Shown: positions 17,901 through 26,459, numbered from the stretch's first letter. The stretch is 64,000 bases of DNA from Erwinia billingiae Eb661 (GCF_000196615.1 NC_014306.1:4278001-4342000), one strand, 5' to 3'. Notes: generated by a model not told the origin, from the letters alone. Numbers and translations: made by a program.

Positions 17901-20900
17901 GGGTAACCTCGTCAGCGGGGCAAAAGTGAGCTTTAGCGTGCCTGCCGATGGAAAAGGCAAATTAAGCCAGTCATCCGCTATCACCAGCAGAGAGGGTATC
18001 GCCACCGTCCAGTTGACCAGCACGCAGGCGGATACCCTCACCGTTACGGCGAAAACCGATTTTGATACCACAGGAAAGCAGGCCACCGTCAGCTTTATTG
18101 CTGATGCCACGACAGCGAGAATTGCCAGCCTGAGCGCATCGCGTGATACAGAGGTGAAAGCCAACGGATCTGACAGTTCACTGCTGACCGCGAAGGTAAA
18201 AGATAACTTTGGCAATGCCGTAGCGGGCGTTACGGTCACTTTCCGCGTGCATGGCCATGCCATCCTGGGTGAGTCGAACGCTGAAACCGACAGTGACGGC
18301 ACCGCGACAGTCTCCCTTACCAGCAAAGCGGCAGGAAGCAGCACGGTGACGGCAGTGGTCGACGGTGACAACATCGGTAAGCAGACTGTTGTTGGCTTTA
18401 TCGCCGACGTAGCCACAGCGAAAGTCGAGAGCCTGATCCCTTCACGCGATAATGATGTGCTGTCCAACGGCAACGATATGTCGGTTCTCACCGTGACGGT
18501 CAAGGATGCCAACGGCAACCTGGTCAATAATGCTAAAGTGTTCTTCAACGTGTCCGGCAAGGGATCGGCGACGCCATCTCCAGCCACGACGTCCAACGGT
18601 ATCGCGACCGTGCAACTAACCAGCACTGAGGCCGGGATCGTAACCGTTACGGCCACCACAGACGCTGATGCCTCCGGTAAGCAGACCTCAGTCACCTTCA
18701 GGGCCGATGTGGGCACAGCCAAAATCGACAGCCTGAGCGCTTCACGAGATTCTAATGTGAAAGCCAATGGCACCGACAGTTCAATACTTACCGCCACGGT
18801 GAAAGATGCTAACGGCAACCTGGTGGACGGTGCGAAGGTGTTCTTCACTTCATCAGCAGGCAAGGGGAAACTCAGTCAGACCTCTGCCACCACCGTCAAC
18901 GGTGTAGCCACGACCGTTCTGACCAGCCTTAGCGCTGAAACCATCACCGTTACGGCAACAACCAACGTCGATAGCACCGGAAAACAGGCTGCCGTCAGCT
19001 TTATTGGTGACTCAGACACCGCGACAATTGCCGACTTCACCGCGTCGCGTACGGAGAATGTAACGGCTAATGGTCAGGACAGCGCCATGGTTACCGCCAC
19101 GGTGAAAGATGCTCAGGGAAACCTGGTCAATGGCGCGACCGTCACATTCACGGTCTCGGATGGCAAAGCCAAGTTGAGTCCGACTTCGGCCACCAGTAAC
19201 CAGAATGGCATCGCTACCGCGCAGCTCACCAGCAATGTCGCTGACATCATCACGGTCACGGCTGTCACCAACTTTGATGGAACGGGCAAACAGACTTCTG
19301 TCAGCTTTATTGCCGACCTTGCCACGGCGAAAGTAGCCAGCTTAAGCGCCACACGAACAGACGGGGTGAAGGCTAACGGCACAGATAGTACAACCCTTGT
19401 TGCGACAGTGAAGGATTCCAGTGGCAACCTGGTCAATGGCGCTAACGTCACCTTCAGCGTGGTGACAGACAATGGAGAACTTAGCCAGAAATCGGCCAAT
19501 ACGGTAAATGGTATTGCTGGCGTTAATCTGTTCAGTACCCGCGCTGAAATTATTAGCGTTAAAGCAGTAACCGATTTTGATGCGACGGGCAAAACTGAAT
19601 CCGTCAGCTTTATCGCCGACCTTGCCACAGCAAAAATAGAAAACTTCATCGCTTCACCTGACGCGGGGGTTGTGGCTAACGGCACTGACAGCTCGGAACT
19701 TAAAGCCACCGTAACCGATGCCAATGGAAACCGCGTGAAGCAGGCTAACGTGTTCTTCAGCGTCGAGGGCAATGCCGACTTAGCTACTCAGTCCGCCAAA
19801 ACCAACGATGACGGCTATGCCATAGTCAGTCTGACAAACCGCACCGCGGAAATCAGCACCGTTACCGCAACCACGGACGCTGATAAATCCGGCAAAAATA
19901 AGGCAGTCAGCTTTATCGCCGATAAAAGCACCGCGAAAGTGGACAGCCTCACTCCCTTCCCTTCCACCGCACTGGCAAATGGCCGTTCAGTCATCACTCT
20001 GACGGCGGTAATCAGGGATGCCAATAACAATCCGGTGAGCCAGGTGCCGGTAAGCTTTACTGCAACTAACGGGGCAATACTGGAGTCGGGCTCAGTTACC
20101 ACCGACAGCAACGGAAAAGTTAGCGTGGGGCTAACCAGTGTCAACGCAGATAGCAGTACTGTCACGGCTACCACGGCTACTGACCAAAGTGGTCAACAGG
20201 CCACCGTCACCTTTGTCGCAGAAGCTCAAACAGCCAGTATTGCCACGCTCACCGCGACGCCGGCATCAGGGATCAAGGCCGATGGCAAAGCAACGTCCAC
20301 CATTGATGTCACGGTGAAAGATGCCAATGGCAATGTCGTGGCAAACGAGGAGGTAACCTTCCATGTGACAGGTAATGCCGATCTGAGCCCGTCCACAGTC
20401 AAAACCAACGGCAAAGGGGCAGCCAAGGTGACGCTGAAAAGCGCTACTGCTGGCAGCACGACCATCACCGCCGTTACGGCTTTCGACACCACCGGTAAAC
20501 AGACTGCCGTCAGCTTTATTGCCGACGCAGACACGGCAAAAATCGACAGCCTGATCCCTTCACGGACGGATAACGTCAAGGCTGACGGCAGCGATAGCTC
20601 TGTGATCACCGCCACGGTAAAAGATGCCAACGGAAATCGGGTCAATGGCGCAAAAGTCACCTTCACGGTAACGGGCGGCAAATTAGCTGAGGACAGCGTT
20701 ACTACTGTAGATGGCGTCGCCAGCGTGCAGCTAACCAGCCTGTCGGCGGAAAGCATCACGGTCACCGCGACCGTCGGCGCGGACTCGACCGGTAAACAAA
20801 CCAGCGTCCTTTTTAAAGCCGACCCGGCTACGGCAACCATCGACAGCCTGATCCCGTCACGGCCTTCAGACGTGAAGGCGAACGGCACTGACCACTCCGT

Positions 20901-23556
20901 GCTGACTGCCACGGTGAAGGATGCTAACGGTAACCTCGTCAGCGGCGTCACCGTGTCCTTTAAAATCAACGTTGGCAATGGGACGTTGAGTCAGAATTCA
21001 GCCACTACCGTCAATGGTTTAGCGACTGTCGAACTCATGAGCCGTACCGCTGCAATCACCACGGTCAGAGCGCATACCGAAACGGACACGAACTTCAAAG
21101 AGGCCGCCGTCAGCTTTATAGCCGATAGCACTACGGTGAAGATCGACACGCTTACCGCTTCACGATCTTCAGACGTGACGGCAAATGGCGCTGACCGCTC
21201 GGTAATTAGCGCCAGGTTAAGAGATGCCAACGGTAATCCGGTCAGTGGATTTGATGTGACATTTACCGTGACATCCGGTGAGGGTGTGCTGGCTAAGACC
21301 ACGAGGAGCAATGTGAACGGCGTGGCGACGGCGAACCTTACCAGCCGCAGCGCCAGTAGCAGCACCGTCACGGCGACCCTCGAGGGCGACAGCATCGGCA
21401 AACAGGTTAGCGTCAGCTTTGTGGCCGATGCCGCGACTGCGCATGTTGACTTCCTGGACGCCTCGCGCAAATCCGACGTCATCGCCAACGGTGCCGACAG
21501 TTCGGTGCTTAGAGCCAGGGTGGTCGATGCCTATAACAATGCTGTGAGCAACAAACCCGTCAGCTTCAGCGTAAGCGGAAACGCCAACCTGGCCGGCACG
21601 TCCGCGACGACGGACAGCGAGGGGTATGCAGAAATGAAACTGACCAGCCTTATTGCGGACAGCAGTACCGTTACTGCAACCACTGATTACGATAAAACCG
21701 GTAAGCAGGCTTCCGTCAGCTTTATTGCTGACCAGGCCACGGCCAAAGTCGACAGTCTTAGCGCTGCGCCGGAGAGTGGAATTACCGCTAACGGCACGGA
21801 TAAATCTGTGCTGACGGCAACGGTGTCGGATGCCAACGGAAATCGGGTCAATAACGCCCGGGTGACGTTCACCATCAAGGGCAACGCCAACCTCATTAAC
21901 TCATCGGCGACAACAGGCAATGATGGTAAAGCATCAGTGAGCGCCATCAGCTTTACCGCAGGCAGCAGCACGGTGCTGGCGCAGACAGCTTATGACAAAA
22001 CCGGGAAGCAGGCCTCCGTCAACTTTATTGGCGATATTGCTACCGCCGCCATCAACAGTTTTACCGCGTCTCAAAGCCAGGTAATCGCTGACGGTAAGTC
22101 ATTTGCCACCCTGACGGGAATTGTGAAAGATGCCAATGGCAATCTGGTGGCAGGGGCCGCAGTAACCTTTAAAGCGCCAGCTAACGGCACCCTGAGCCAG
22201 TCTTCAGCTGTTTCCGACAGTGAAGGCAAGGTGGTGGTAACCATTGCCAGTAAAATAGCGGGGATTCATGAGACGAGAGCCGTGACCAAGTATGATCCTG
22301 AGGGTAAGAACGCTGCAGTCAACTTTATCGCCAACGAAAACACGGCAAAAGTGACTGACATTATGATGTCAGCAAATATTCCACTGGCTAATACTAAAGA
22401 TCAGTCGATCCTCACCGCTGTAGTACAGGATGCAAATGAGAACCCTGTCAGTGACGTAGAGGTGATTTTTACCCTCAGTGGCAAAGCGACGCCAAATCAG
22501 CTTACTGCCCGCACCGACAACAACGGTTACGCGAAGATGACGCTCACCAGTACCGTGGCAGGCAGCAATACGGTTACGGCCAGGACGGATATGGTTAAAG
22601 ACAGCAAGAGCATCACCGTTGTCTTTAAGGCAGATGCGTCTACCGCCACGATAGCCAGCCTGACGGCAACGCCGGCAGAAGGCATTATTGCGGACGGCGT
22701 CGCCGTCTCAACCATCAAGGCTCTGATCACCGACGCCTACAATAACCCTGTGTCGGATACATCAGTTACCTTCTCCGCACCAGGTACGCTTAGCAAAGGA
22801 CAGGTACAGACCGACAGTGCAGGTATGGCTGTCACGACAGTGAGCAGTTCTCAAGCAATGACAATGGACGTCATGGCCAGCACTAAGGGCATTGAAAAAA
22901 CGGTGAGCGTTACCTTTATCGCCAATACTAAAACAGCCGTCGTCGACAGCCTGACGGCCTCGCCAGCGACCGGCGTGACGGCGGATGGTAATACCTTCTC
23001 CACGCTCACTGCCGTGGTGAAAGATGCCAAGGGGAATCCCGTAAAAGATGTGGCGGTCACCTTCCAGGCGGCAGGAACAGTTATATGGGGCGCAAGAACC
23101 CTTAAAACAGATGCTGAAGGAGTCTCCACAGCGGAAATTGCCAGCACCCTTGCAGGTAGCATAACTCTCACTGCCATCATCAGCACTGACACAACCGGCA
23201 AGTCCACAAAGGTTATCTTTGTTGCCGCCCCAATTAATGCCAGCAACTCAGTCTTGCAACTTAGCAACAACATATTGCCAGCTGATGGGAAATCTACGCT
23301 TGCCATAACGTTAACTGCGAAAGATAAATTTCAGAATGTCGTCACTGGAGGGAAAGTTGCCTTCAAGGTCGCTAATTTAGAAGGAACGAAAATAAGCGCA
23401 GTCACTGAAAAGAATGGGGTTTACACGGCGACACTGACCGGCGGGACGAAAGCGGGCACAGGAACTATCTCCATTTTGCAAAACGATGTATTAGTGGAAA
23501 ACATGTCGGTTGATGTGGGCCTGTATTCGCCGCAGTTAACCTTAGTGATTAATTAA
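14971..23556 (+). CDS. Giant intimin/invasin-type inverse autotransporter with about 23 Ig-like repeats
   Basis: A 2861-residue outer-membrane adhesin. Residues 1-34 are an extended signal peptide (IASVLVILNHLFVSIAIPLYSS). Residues about 35-150 are Ser/Pro/Ala-rich linker; I find no LysM domain. Residues about 155-430 form the inverse-autotransporter beta-barrel, with GMGVITGIANDMASSALRDW, GLGLRHYLSDHFMLGVNSF and FKAGHKSGSGSDSFVGLDIN. From about residue 520 onward about 23 Ig-like units of about 100 residues follow, mostly Big-1: each has ANGTDSSVLTATVKDANGNL, a VTFxV strand, LTS and a closing SFIADxATAKV. The last unit (PADGKSTLAITL) is divergent and ends in LVIN, without a C-type lectin cap. 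Intimin, invasin, FdeC and YeeJ share this architecture. The role is probably attachment to host, plant or biofilm surfaces. The frame is intact throughout. Confidence 0.95.
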   Translation: MDFKFKKIASVLVILNHLFVSIAIPLYSSAVRANSDMLALSETMAELNAGISTLPDRHTLEPAPATTAQESSDPSPSALNLSPPLFPASPAYDASSSSGPFNTAAELNKEGSNDLISQLPSLEGSQSSLSKEKSLLLNEDMQRSREADENDLRPLEGVKQFWQIMGADSRSQAGMGVITGIANDMASSALRDWMGQSGNTRIQFNSAGEASADLLIPWWDTPSTLLFNQQGVRVNKERTTLNLGLGLRHYLSDHFMLGVNSFYDRDITGNNARFSVGAEAWTHYLKLSANKYQRLTDWHQSPLDAMEDYDERPANGFDLAADAWLPFYPQFGASVKYEKYFGKGIVLDNSASPSDLRDSPSAVTTTVNYTPIPLLTFKAGHKSGSGSDSFVGLDINYRLGLSWQEQTDRETVKVMRSLPGARYDFVDRNYNIVMQYRKQNLISLSLPASVSAEAASTTVITASVRAKYGLKKIDWRAAELIAAGGSLSQDSATSVAVKLPKYLHEGVNSYTVSAIATDNHGNVSPESTVVINLIPSSTIISLEVKPADNVVANGVDAAQLHAKVTGKSGELLSDHNVRFVVSGIDDSCILKGANNCEALHITDTSGSAMVPLASTRAGKVTIFSHLDNGNRDSKTLNFIADSTTAEMAELTMDVNNAVANGSVANKARVLVADYYGNPIRNVPVTFSVAGNATLSTTATVTDSNGSATVELTSKLAGTVTLTASATGMTKSAELTFVADLRTAKIDDLFATPATEVTANGADATVLTAVVKDTNGNRVSGAPVIFNATGAAKLGQTTVISDADGAVRVNLTSIRAGSSTVTAITGEDKTGKQVTVTFISDISTAQIDQFTASPEAGVKADGTEAAQLNAVVQDAQGNAVSGILVNFAIISGNVRLSATEAISGNDGTVTISLASATANSITVSATTPFDATGKQVSVEFVADVATASVESLIASPASEVKANGIATSILSAQVKDARGNLVSGAKVSFSVPADGKGKLSQSSAITSREGIATVQLTSTQADTLTVTAKTDFDTTGKQATVSFIADATTARIASLSASRDTEVKANGSDSSLLTAKVKDNFGNAVAGVTVTFRVHGHAILGESNAETDSDGTATVSLTSKAAGSSTVTAVVDGDNIGKQTVVGFIADVATAKVESLIPSRDNDVLSNGNDMSVLTVTVKDANGNLVNNAKVFFNVSGKGSATPSPATTSNGIATVQLTSTEAGIVTVTATTDADASGKQTSVTFRADVGTAKIDSLSASRDSNVKANGTDSSILTATVKDANGNLVDGAKVFFTSSAGKGKLSQTSATTVNGVATTVLTSLSAETITVTATTNVDSTGKQAAVSFIGDSDTATIADFTASRTENVTANGQDSAMVTATVKDAQGNLVNGATVTFTVSDGKAKLSPTSATSNQNGIATAQLTSNVADIITVTAVTNFDGTGKQTSVSFIADLATAKVASLSATRTDGVKANGTDSTTLVATVKDSSGNLVNGANVTFSVVTDNGELSQKSANTVNGIAGVNLFSTRAEIISVKAVTDFDATGKTESVSFIADLATAKIENFIASPDAGVVANGTDSSELKATVTDANGNRVKQANVFFSVEGNADLATQSAKTNDDGYAIVSLTNRTAEISTVTATTDADKSGKNKAVSFIADKSTAKVDSLTPFPSTALANGRSVITLTAVIRDANNNPVSQVPVSFTATNGAILESGSVTTDSNGKVSVGLTSVNADSSTVTATTATDQSGQQATVTFVAEAQTASIATLTATPASGIKADGKATSTIDVTVKDANGNVVANEEVTFHVTGNADLSPSTVKTNGKGAAKVTLKSATAGSTTITAVTAFDTTGKQTAVSFIADADTAKIDSLIPSRTDNVKADGSDSSVITATVKDANGNRVNGAKVTFTVTGGKLAEDSVTTVDGVASVQLTSLSAESITVTATVGADSTGKQTSVLFKADPATATIDSLIPSRPSDVKANGTDHSVLTATVKDANGNLVSGVTVSFKINVGNGTLSQNSATTVNGLATVELMSRTAAITTVRAHTETDTNFKEAAVSFIADSTTVKIDTLTASRSSDVTANGADRSVISARLRDANGNPVSGFDVTFTVTSGEGVLAKTTRSNVNGVATANLTSRSASSSTVTATLEGDSIGKQVSVSFVADAATAHVDFLDASRKSDVIANGADSSVLRARVVDAYNNAVSNKPVSFSVSGNANLAGTSATTDSEGYAEMKLTSLIADSSTVTATTDYDKTGKQASVSFIADQATAKVDSLSAAPESGITANGTDKSVLTATVSDANGNRVNNARVTFTIKGNANLINSSATTGNDGKASVSAISFTAGSSTVLAQTAYDKTGKQASVNFIGDIATAAINSFTASQSQVIADGKSFATLTGIVKDANGNLVAGAAVTFKAPANGTLSQSSAVSDSEGKVVVTIASKIAGIHETRAVTKYDPEGKNAAVNFIANENTAKVTDIMMSANIPLANTKDQSILTAVVQDANENPVSDVEVIFTLSGKATPNQLTARTDNNGYAKMTLTSTVAGSNTVTARTDMVKDSKSITVVFKADASTATIASLTATPAEGIIADGVAVSTIKALITDAYNNPVSDTSVTFSAPGTLSKGQVQTDSAGMAVTTVSSSQAMTMDVMASTKGIEKTVSVTFIANTKTAVVDSLTASPATGVTADGNTFSTLTAVVKDAKGNPVKDVAVTFQAAGTVIWGARTLKTDAEGVSTAEIASTLAGSITLTAIISTDTTGKSTKVIFVAAPINASNSVLQLSNNILPADGKSTLAITLTAKDKFQNVVTGGKVAFKVANLEGTKISAVTEKNGVYTATLTGGTKAGTGTISILQNDVLVENMSVDVGLYSPQLTLVIN
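16600..23548 (+). repeat. About 23 degenerate 300-base repeats encoding Ig-like domains
   Basis: Units of about 300 bases, recognisable at DNA level by recurring segments such as GCCAACGGC, AAAGATGCCAACGG and GTCAGCTTTATTGC. I counted 23 units from the ANG/ADG-type motif that opens each domain. Copies differ clearly in sequence, so they are old duplications rather than recent amplification, but stretches of 20-30 near-identical bases remain that could mediate copy-number change. Confidence 0.85.
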
Positions 23557-23580
23557 TCGACTTCGAAACTGTATTTATAA

Positions 23581-23610
23581 TTAACAGGTCGGTAATCGCC
23601 GGCCTGTTAA
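23581..23610 (+). terminator. Stem-loop after the autotransporter gene
   Basis: TTAACAGG (23581-23588) and CCTGTTAA (23603-23610), with an inner CGG/CCG pairing. Only AAAATT follows, so it is a weak terminator or transcript-end protector before the next gene. Confidence 0.5.
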
Positions 23611-23683
23611 AATTGACGCTACCGAAGACGGAATAAAACAGCCGAGGCTCCATTAATTAACTGATGTAAAGGAACTACGATAA

Positions 23684-24700
23684 ATGAAAAAATTCTTGAA
23701 AAGAAAAATAACCTTTGGCCTGCTTACCCTGACACTGTCATTTAATGCTGCCGCCCTTGATTGTTATATTGGGAATGTAGCTGATGAAGTTGTATCAATT
23801 GGCAAACTTGTGCTGCTTTCTGGCACCGGGAATGGCAGCCGGGTCTGGGAGTCAAAAGAATATGTGCGTGATATTACCTGCAAAGGGGATATCCAGGAAA
23901 ACGTCTATTTTTATCCGTTTCCCTATATCAGCAGCGAGACGCTGCCAAGCGGCGTAGAAATGGGGCTGGTTTATGATGGGAAAGATCTCGGAACCTTTGA
24001 TGAAAGCTCAGGAAATGGAAATATAAATACAAAGATAGATACCGGTTGGACGATCAATAAAACAGCTGATACCAAGACCTTTCGATTCAAGGCCTATCTC
24101 AAAAAAACCGGGGATATCGACACCAGTAAGGTATCAGGCGCCATCCGTCTGTTTCAGTTGGATGGCAAAGGAGGTTTAAACAGAGCAGTTGGCGCAAAAA
24201 ATTATAAATTCAGTCTCTCAGAGTGGAATCAGGCCGGCACGGTAAGCTGTTCCCATACGGTTTCTAACAGCACATTCAGTCTTGCAGTGCCCACAGCCCA
24301 AGCCCTGTCAGCCTCATCAAGCCTCAGTGCGCAACCGGTGGTGAATATTGCCTGCACGTCGGATACCTCCGGGCTGGCTAATTTAATTTCCACTGTAACC
24401 GGTGACTTTTCGCTGTCAGGAAATGCCATGACAAACAAAAGCGATCATTACGGCACTGACAAAGACCAATTTGGTTATGCCGTCACCCTTAAAGGTACCG
24501 CTGTCACGCCCGGTAAGACCGTGCCGTTAACTATCCCGATTAGCGCAGGTAAGGCAAGCTACTCTGTGCCGCTGGTATTAACCCCAAGACTGGCAGCATT
24601 AACCCTGAACAGTCCTGCATGGATCTTTAACAATGCAGAAAAAGAGGTGAAGGCCAAAGCAACGCCGGCTTTCACCCCTCTTTCTGTCAACACCAACTGA
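23684..24700 (+). CDS. Secreted two-domain fimbrial-adhesin-like protein (orphan)
   Basis: A 338-residue secreted protein. The signal peptide (LKRKITFGLLTLTLSFNAAA) ends before LDCYIG. Residues about 25-190 look like a lectin-type N-terminal domain with one Cys pair (CYIGN and ITCKGD). Residues about 195-338 contain VSCSHTVSNSTFSLAVPTA and VNIACTSDTSG, a second Cys pair in the arrangement of a pilin-like domain with alternating beta-strands. This resembles a FimH-type tip adhesin or minor fimbrial subunit, although the C-terminal strand lacks a clear donor-strand terminus. No chaperone, usher or major pilin lies nearby. It follows the giant adhesin by 127 bases on the same strand, with AAGGA before the ATG. 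Function unproven; the fimbrial call is moderate. Confidence 0.6.
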   Translation: MKKFLKRKITFGLLTLTLSFNAAALDCYIGNVADEVVSIGKLVLLSGTGNGSRVWESKEYVRDITCKGDIQENVYFYPFPYISSETLPSGVEMGLVYDGKDLGTFDESSGNGNINTKIDTGWTINKTADTKTFRFKAYLKKTGDIDTSKVSGAIRLFQLDGKGGLNRAVGAKNYKFSLSEWNQAGTVSCSHTVSNSTFSLAVPTAQALSASSSLSAQPVVNIACTSDTSGLANLISTVTGDFSLSGNAMTNKSDHYGTDKDQFGYAVTLKGTAVTPGKTVPLTIPISAGKASYSVPLVLTPRLAALTLNSPAWIFNNAEKEVKAKATPAFTPLSVNTN

Positions 24701-24710
24701 TGGTGTGCAT

Positions 24711-25496
24711 TTAGCCCACTTGCACCGAAAGCATACTGAGCGAAGACATCACCAAACCATCCACCGGAATAGAGACGGCTTCACCCGGCAAACGAGCACC
24801 CAGCACGTAGAGCAGTGGCAGGTAGTGCTCAGGCGTCGGGTTGGATAACGCAGCGCCGCTGTGCTGACTAAAGTTCACCAGCGGATGCTGCTCTGCTTCC
24901 CCTTCCCAGCTCAGGTTTTCACGCACGTAGTCGTTAAAGGATGAGGCCCACGGGTAAGGTTCAGCATTGCCTTCCCAACGCACCATCCGCAGGTTATGCA
25001 CCACGTTGCCGCTGGCGACAATCATCACGCCCTGCTCGCGCAGTGCCGCGAGCTTACGTCCCAGTTCAAAGTGATAAGCCGGCGGTTGCGTACCGTCGAC
25101 GCTCAGCTGAACCACAGGAATATCGGCTTCCGGGTACATCTTAATCAGCACGCCCCATGAACCGTGGTCAAAACCCCACTCCTGATCCAGGCGGACATCG
25201 TAAGGTGTCAGCGCGTCAACCACCTGGCGGGCCAGGTCCGGTGAACCCGGAGCCGGATAAGTGGTGTCAAACAGCGCCTGAGGGAATCCGCCAAAATCGT
25301 GAATGGTTCTTGGCTTTTCCATCGCGGTGACCGCCGTGCCGCGGGTGTACCAGTGTGCGGAGACCGCCACGATAGCTTTAGGACGCGGTAAGGTTTGGCC
25401 CAGCTCACGCCAGGCTTCGGTATAAACATTTTCTTCCAGCACGTTCATTGGGCTGCCATGGCCAAGAAAAAGTGCGGGCATACGTGACTGACTCAT
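24711..25496 (-). CDS. ygiD: 4,5-DOPA extradiol dioxygenase YgiD
   Basis: A 261-residue member of the LigB-like extradiol dioxygenase family, orthologous to E. coli YgiD, which opens the ring of L-DOPA at the 4,5 position in vitro. Metal-site and active-site histidines are visible in LFLGHGSPMN, VSAHWYTRGTAV, IHDFGGFP and WGFDHGSWG, and SGNVVHNLRMVRW. The C-terminus NPTPEHYLPLLYVLGA is also conserved. E. coli YgiD carries a few extra N-terminal residues; here MSQSRMPALFLGHG is a natural start. The gene converges on the adhesin island, with only ten bases between stops. The physiological substrate is unknown. Confidence 0.95.
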   Translation of the reverse strand: MSQSRMPALFLGHGSPMNVLEENVYTEAWRELGQTLPRPKAIVAVSAHWYTRGTAVTAMEKPRTIHDFGGFPQALFDTTYPAPGSPDLARQVVDALTPYDVRLDQEWGFDHGSWGVLIKMYPEADIPVVQLSVDGTQPPAYHFELGRKLAALREQGVMIVASGNVVHNLRMVRWEGNAEPYPWASSFNDYVRENLSWEGEAEQHPLVNFSQHSGAALSNPTPEHYLPLLYVLGARLPGEAVSIPVDGLVMSSLSMLSVQVG

Positions 25497-25637
25497 AGTG
25501 GTTCCCCTGAAGATGTCGGCTTAATGATCGCTACATTACGCCCTTTCGACAGGGGATGAACCCGGATAACGGTGATGAAGATATTCAAGAAATTTGAACA
25601 GCGAAAAATACAAATCCTGACGTTACAACTGATTATT

Positions 25638-25666
25638 TTTTGATAAGGTATAGCAAAGGCTATACT
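25638..25666 (+). promoter_or_regulatory. zupT promoter overlapped by an MntR-type operator
   Basis: GTATAGC-AAAG-GCTATAC (25648-25665) is a seven-base-pair inverted repeat whose 14-base core ATAGCAAAGGCTAT is the same as the core of the E. coli MntR box as I remember it from mntH. The right arm contains TATACT (25661-25666), a good -10; TTTTGA (25638-25643) lies 17 bases upstream. Mn-loaded MntR bound here would block the promoter. A Zur-type site is not present. Confidence 0.7.
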
Positions 25667-25691
25667 TTATTCTTGTCTTTAGGAGGTCACC

Positions 25692-26459
25692 TTGTCCGTG
25701 CCATTAATACTGACTTTACTTGCCGGTGGCGCGACCTTCATTGGCGCGTTTCTGGGTGTTGTCGGCCAGAAACCGTCGAACCGGGTGCTGGCGTTTGCGC
25801 TGGGATTTGCTGCCGGCATTATGCTGCTGATTTCACTGATGGAGATGCTGCCAGCGGCGCTGCACGCTGAAGGCATGTCTCCTGTTTTGGGTTACGGCAT
25901 GTTTGTGGTTGGGCTTCTGGGTTACTTCGCCCTCGATCGGATGTTGCCCCACCAGCATCCACAGGATCTACTTAGCGGCGGCCAACCTCCCCGCAACCTT
26001 CGGCGCACGGCAATCTTACTGACGCTCGGCATCAGCCTGCATAATTTTCCAGAAGGTGTGGCAACCTATGTCACCGCCAGCAGTGACCTCGAAATGGGCT
26101 TAGGCATCGCGCTGGCCGTTGCCATCCACAATATTCCTGAAGGACTTGCCGTCGCCGGGCCGATGTATGCCGCAACGGGTTCAAAAAGGAAAGCGATCTT
26201 CTGGGCAGGCGTGTCAGGCATGGCCGAAATTCTGGGTGGCGTGTTGGCCTTCCTGGTGCTCGGTCCACTGGTGTCACCAGTGATGATGGGCGCGGTGATG
26301 GCGACCGTGGCCGGGATTATGGTGGCGTTGTCGGTCGATGAGCTGATGCCGCTGGCGAAAGAGATCGATCCGAAAAGTAATCCCAGCTATGGCGTGCTGT
26401 GCGGGATGGCGGTGATGGGCCTGAGCCTGACCATGCTGCAAAGCAGCGGCTTAAGTTAA
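25692..26459 (+). CDS. zupT: ZIP-family zinc/divalent metal transporter
   Basis: A 255-residue inner-membrane ZIP transporter with about eight transmembrane helices. The two metal-binding motifs of helices 4 and 5 are complete: [11 protein letters not shown] and [12 protein letters not shown]. The cytoplasmic loop HQHPQDL is His-containing, as in E. coli ZupT (257 residues). It imports Zn, and also Fe, Co and Mn, driven by the proton-motive force. The start is a TTG (25692-25694) preceded by AGGAGG six bases upstream, and MSVPLIL matches the E. coli N-terminus. The promoter carries a MntR-type box, so manganese repression is predicted. The last codons are the first copy of a four-fold tandem repeat that runs into the 3' flank. 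Confidence 0.96.
   Translation: MSVPLILTLLAGGATFIGAFLGVVGQKPSNRVLAFALGFAAGIMLLISLMEMLPAALHAEGMSPVLGYGMFVVGLLGYFALDRMLPHQHPQDLLSGGQPPRNLRRTAILLTLGISLHNFPEGVATYVTASSDLEMGLGIALAVAIHNIPEGLAVAGPMYAATGSKRKAIFWAGVSGMAEILGGVLAFLVLGPLVSPVMMGAVMATVAGIMVALSVDELMPLAKEIDPKSNPSYGVLCGMAVMGLSLTMLQSSGLS

Noticed and set aside
17592..18863. Long minus-strand open frames opposite the adhesin (also 16992-17573, 19113-19772, 20226-20978)
   Set aside because: They mirror the repeated Ig-like codons, show the same low-complexity Val/Ala/Thr pattern and have no ribosome sites. They are shadows of the adhesin gene.
16600..23548. Reading the adhesin repeats as a CRISPR array or recent amplification
   Set aside because: They are protein-coding, about 300 bases long and diverged; each keeps the Ig-like domain pattern.
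24690..24706. Small hairpin ACACCA/TGGTGT over the stop of the pilin-like gene as a terminator
   Set aside because: Six base pairs, overlaps the stop codon and has no T tract; too weak to annotate.
25560..25691. A Zur box for zupT
   Set aside because: No match to the Zur palindrome was seen; the only inverted repeat is the MntR type.
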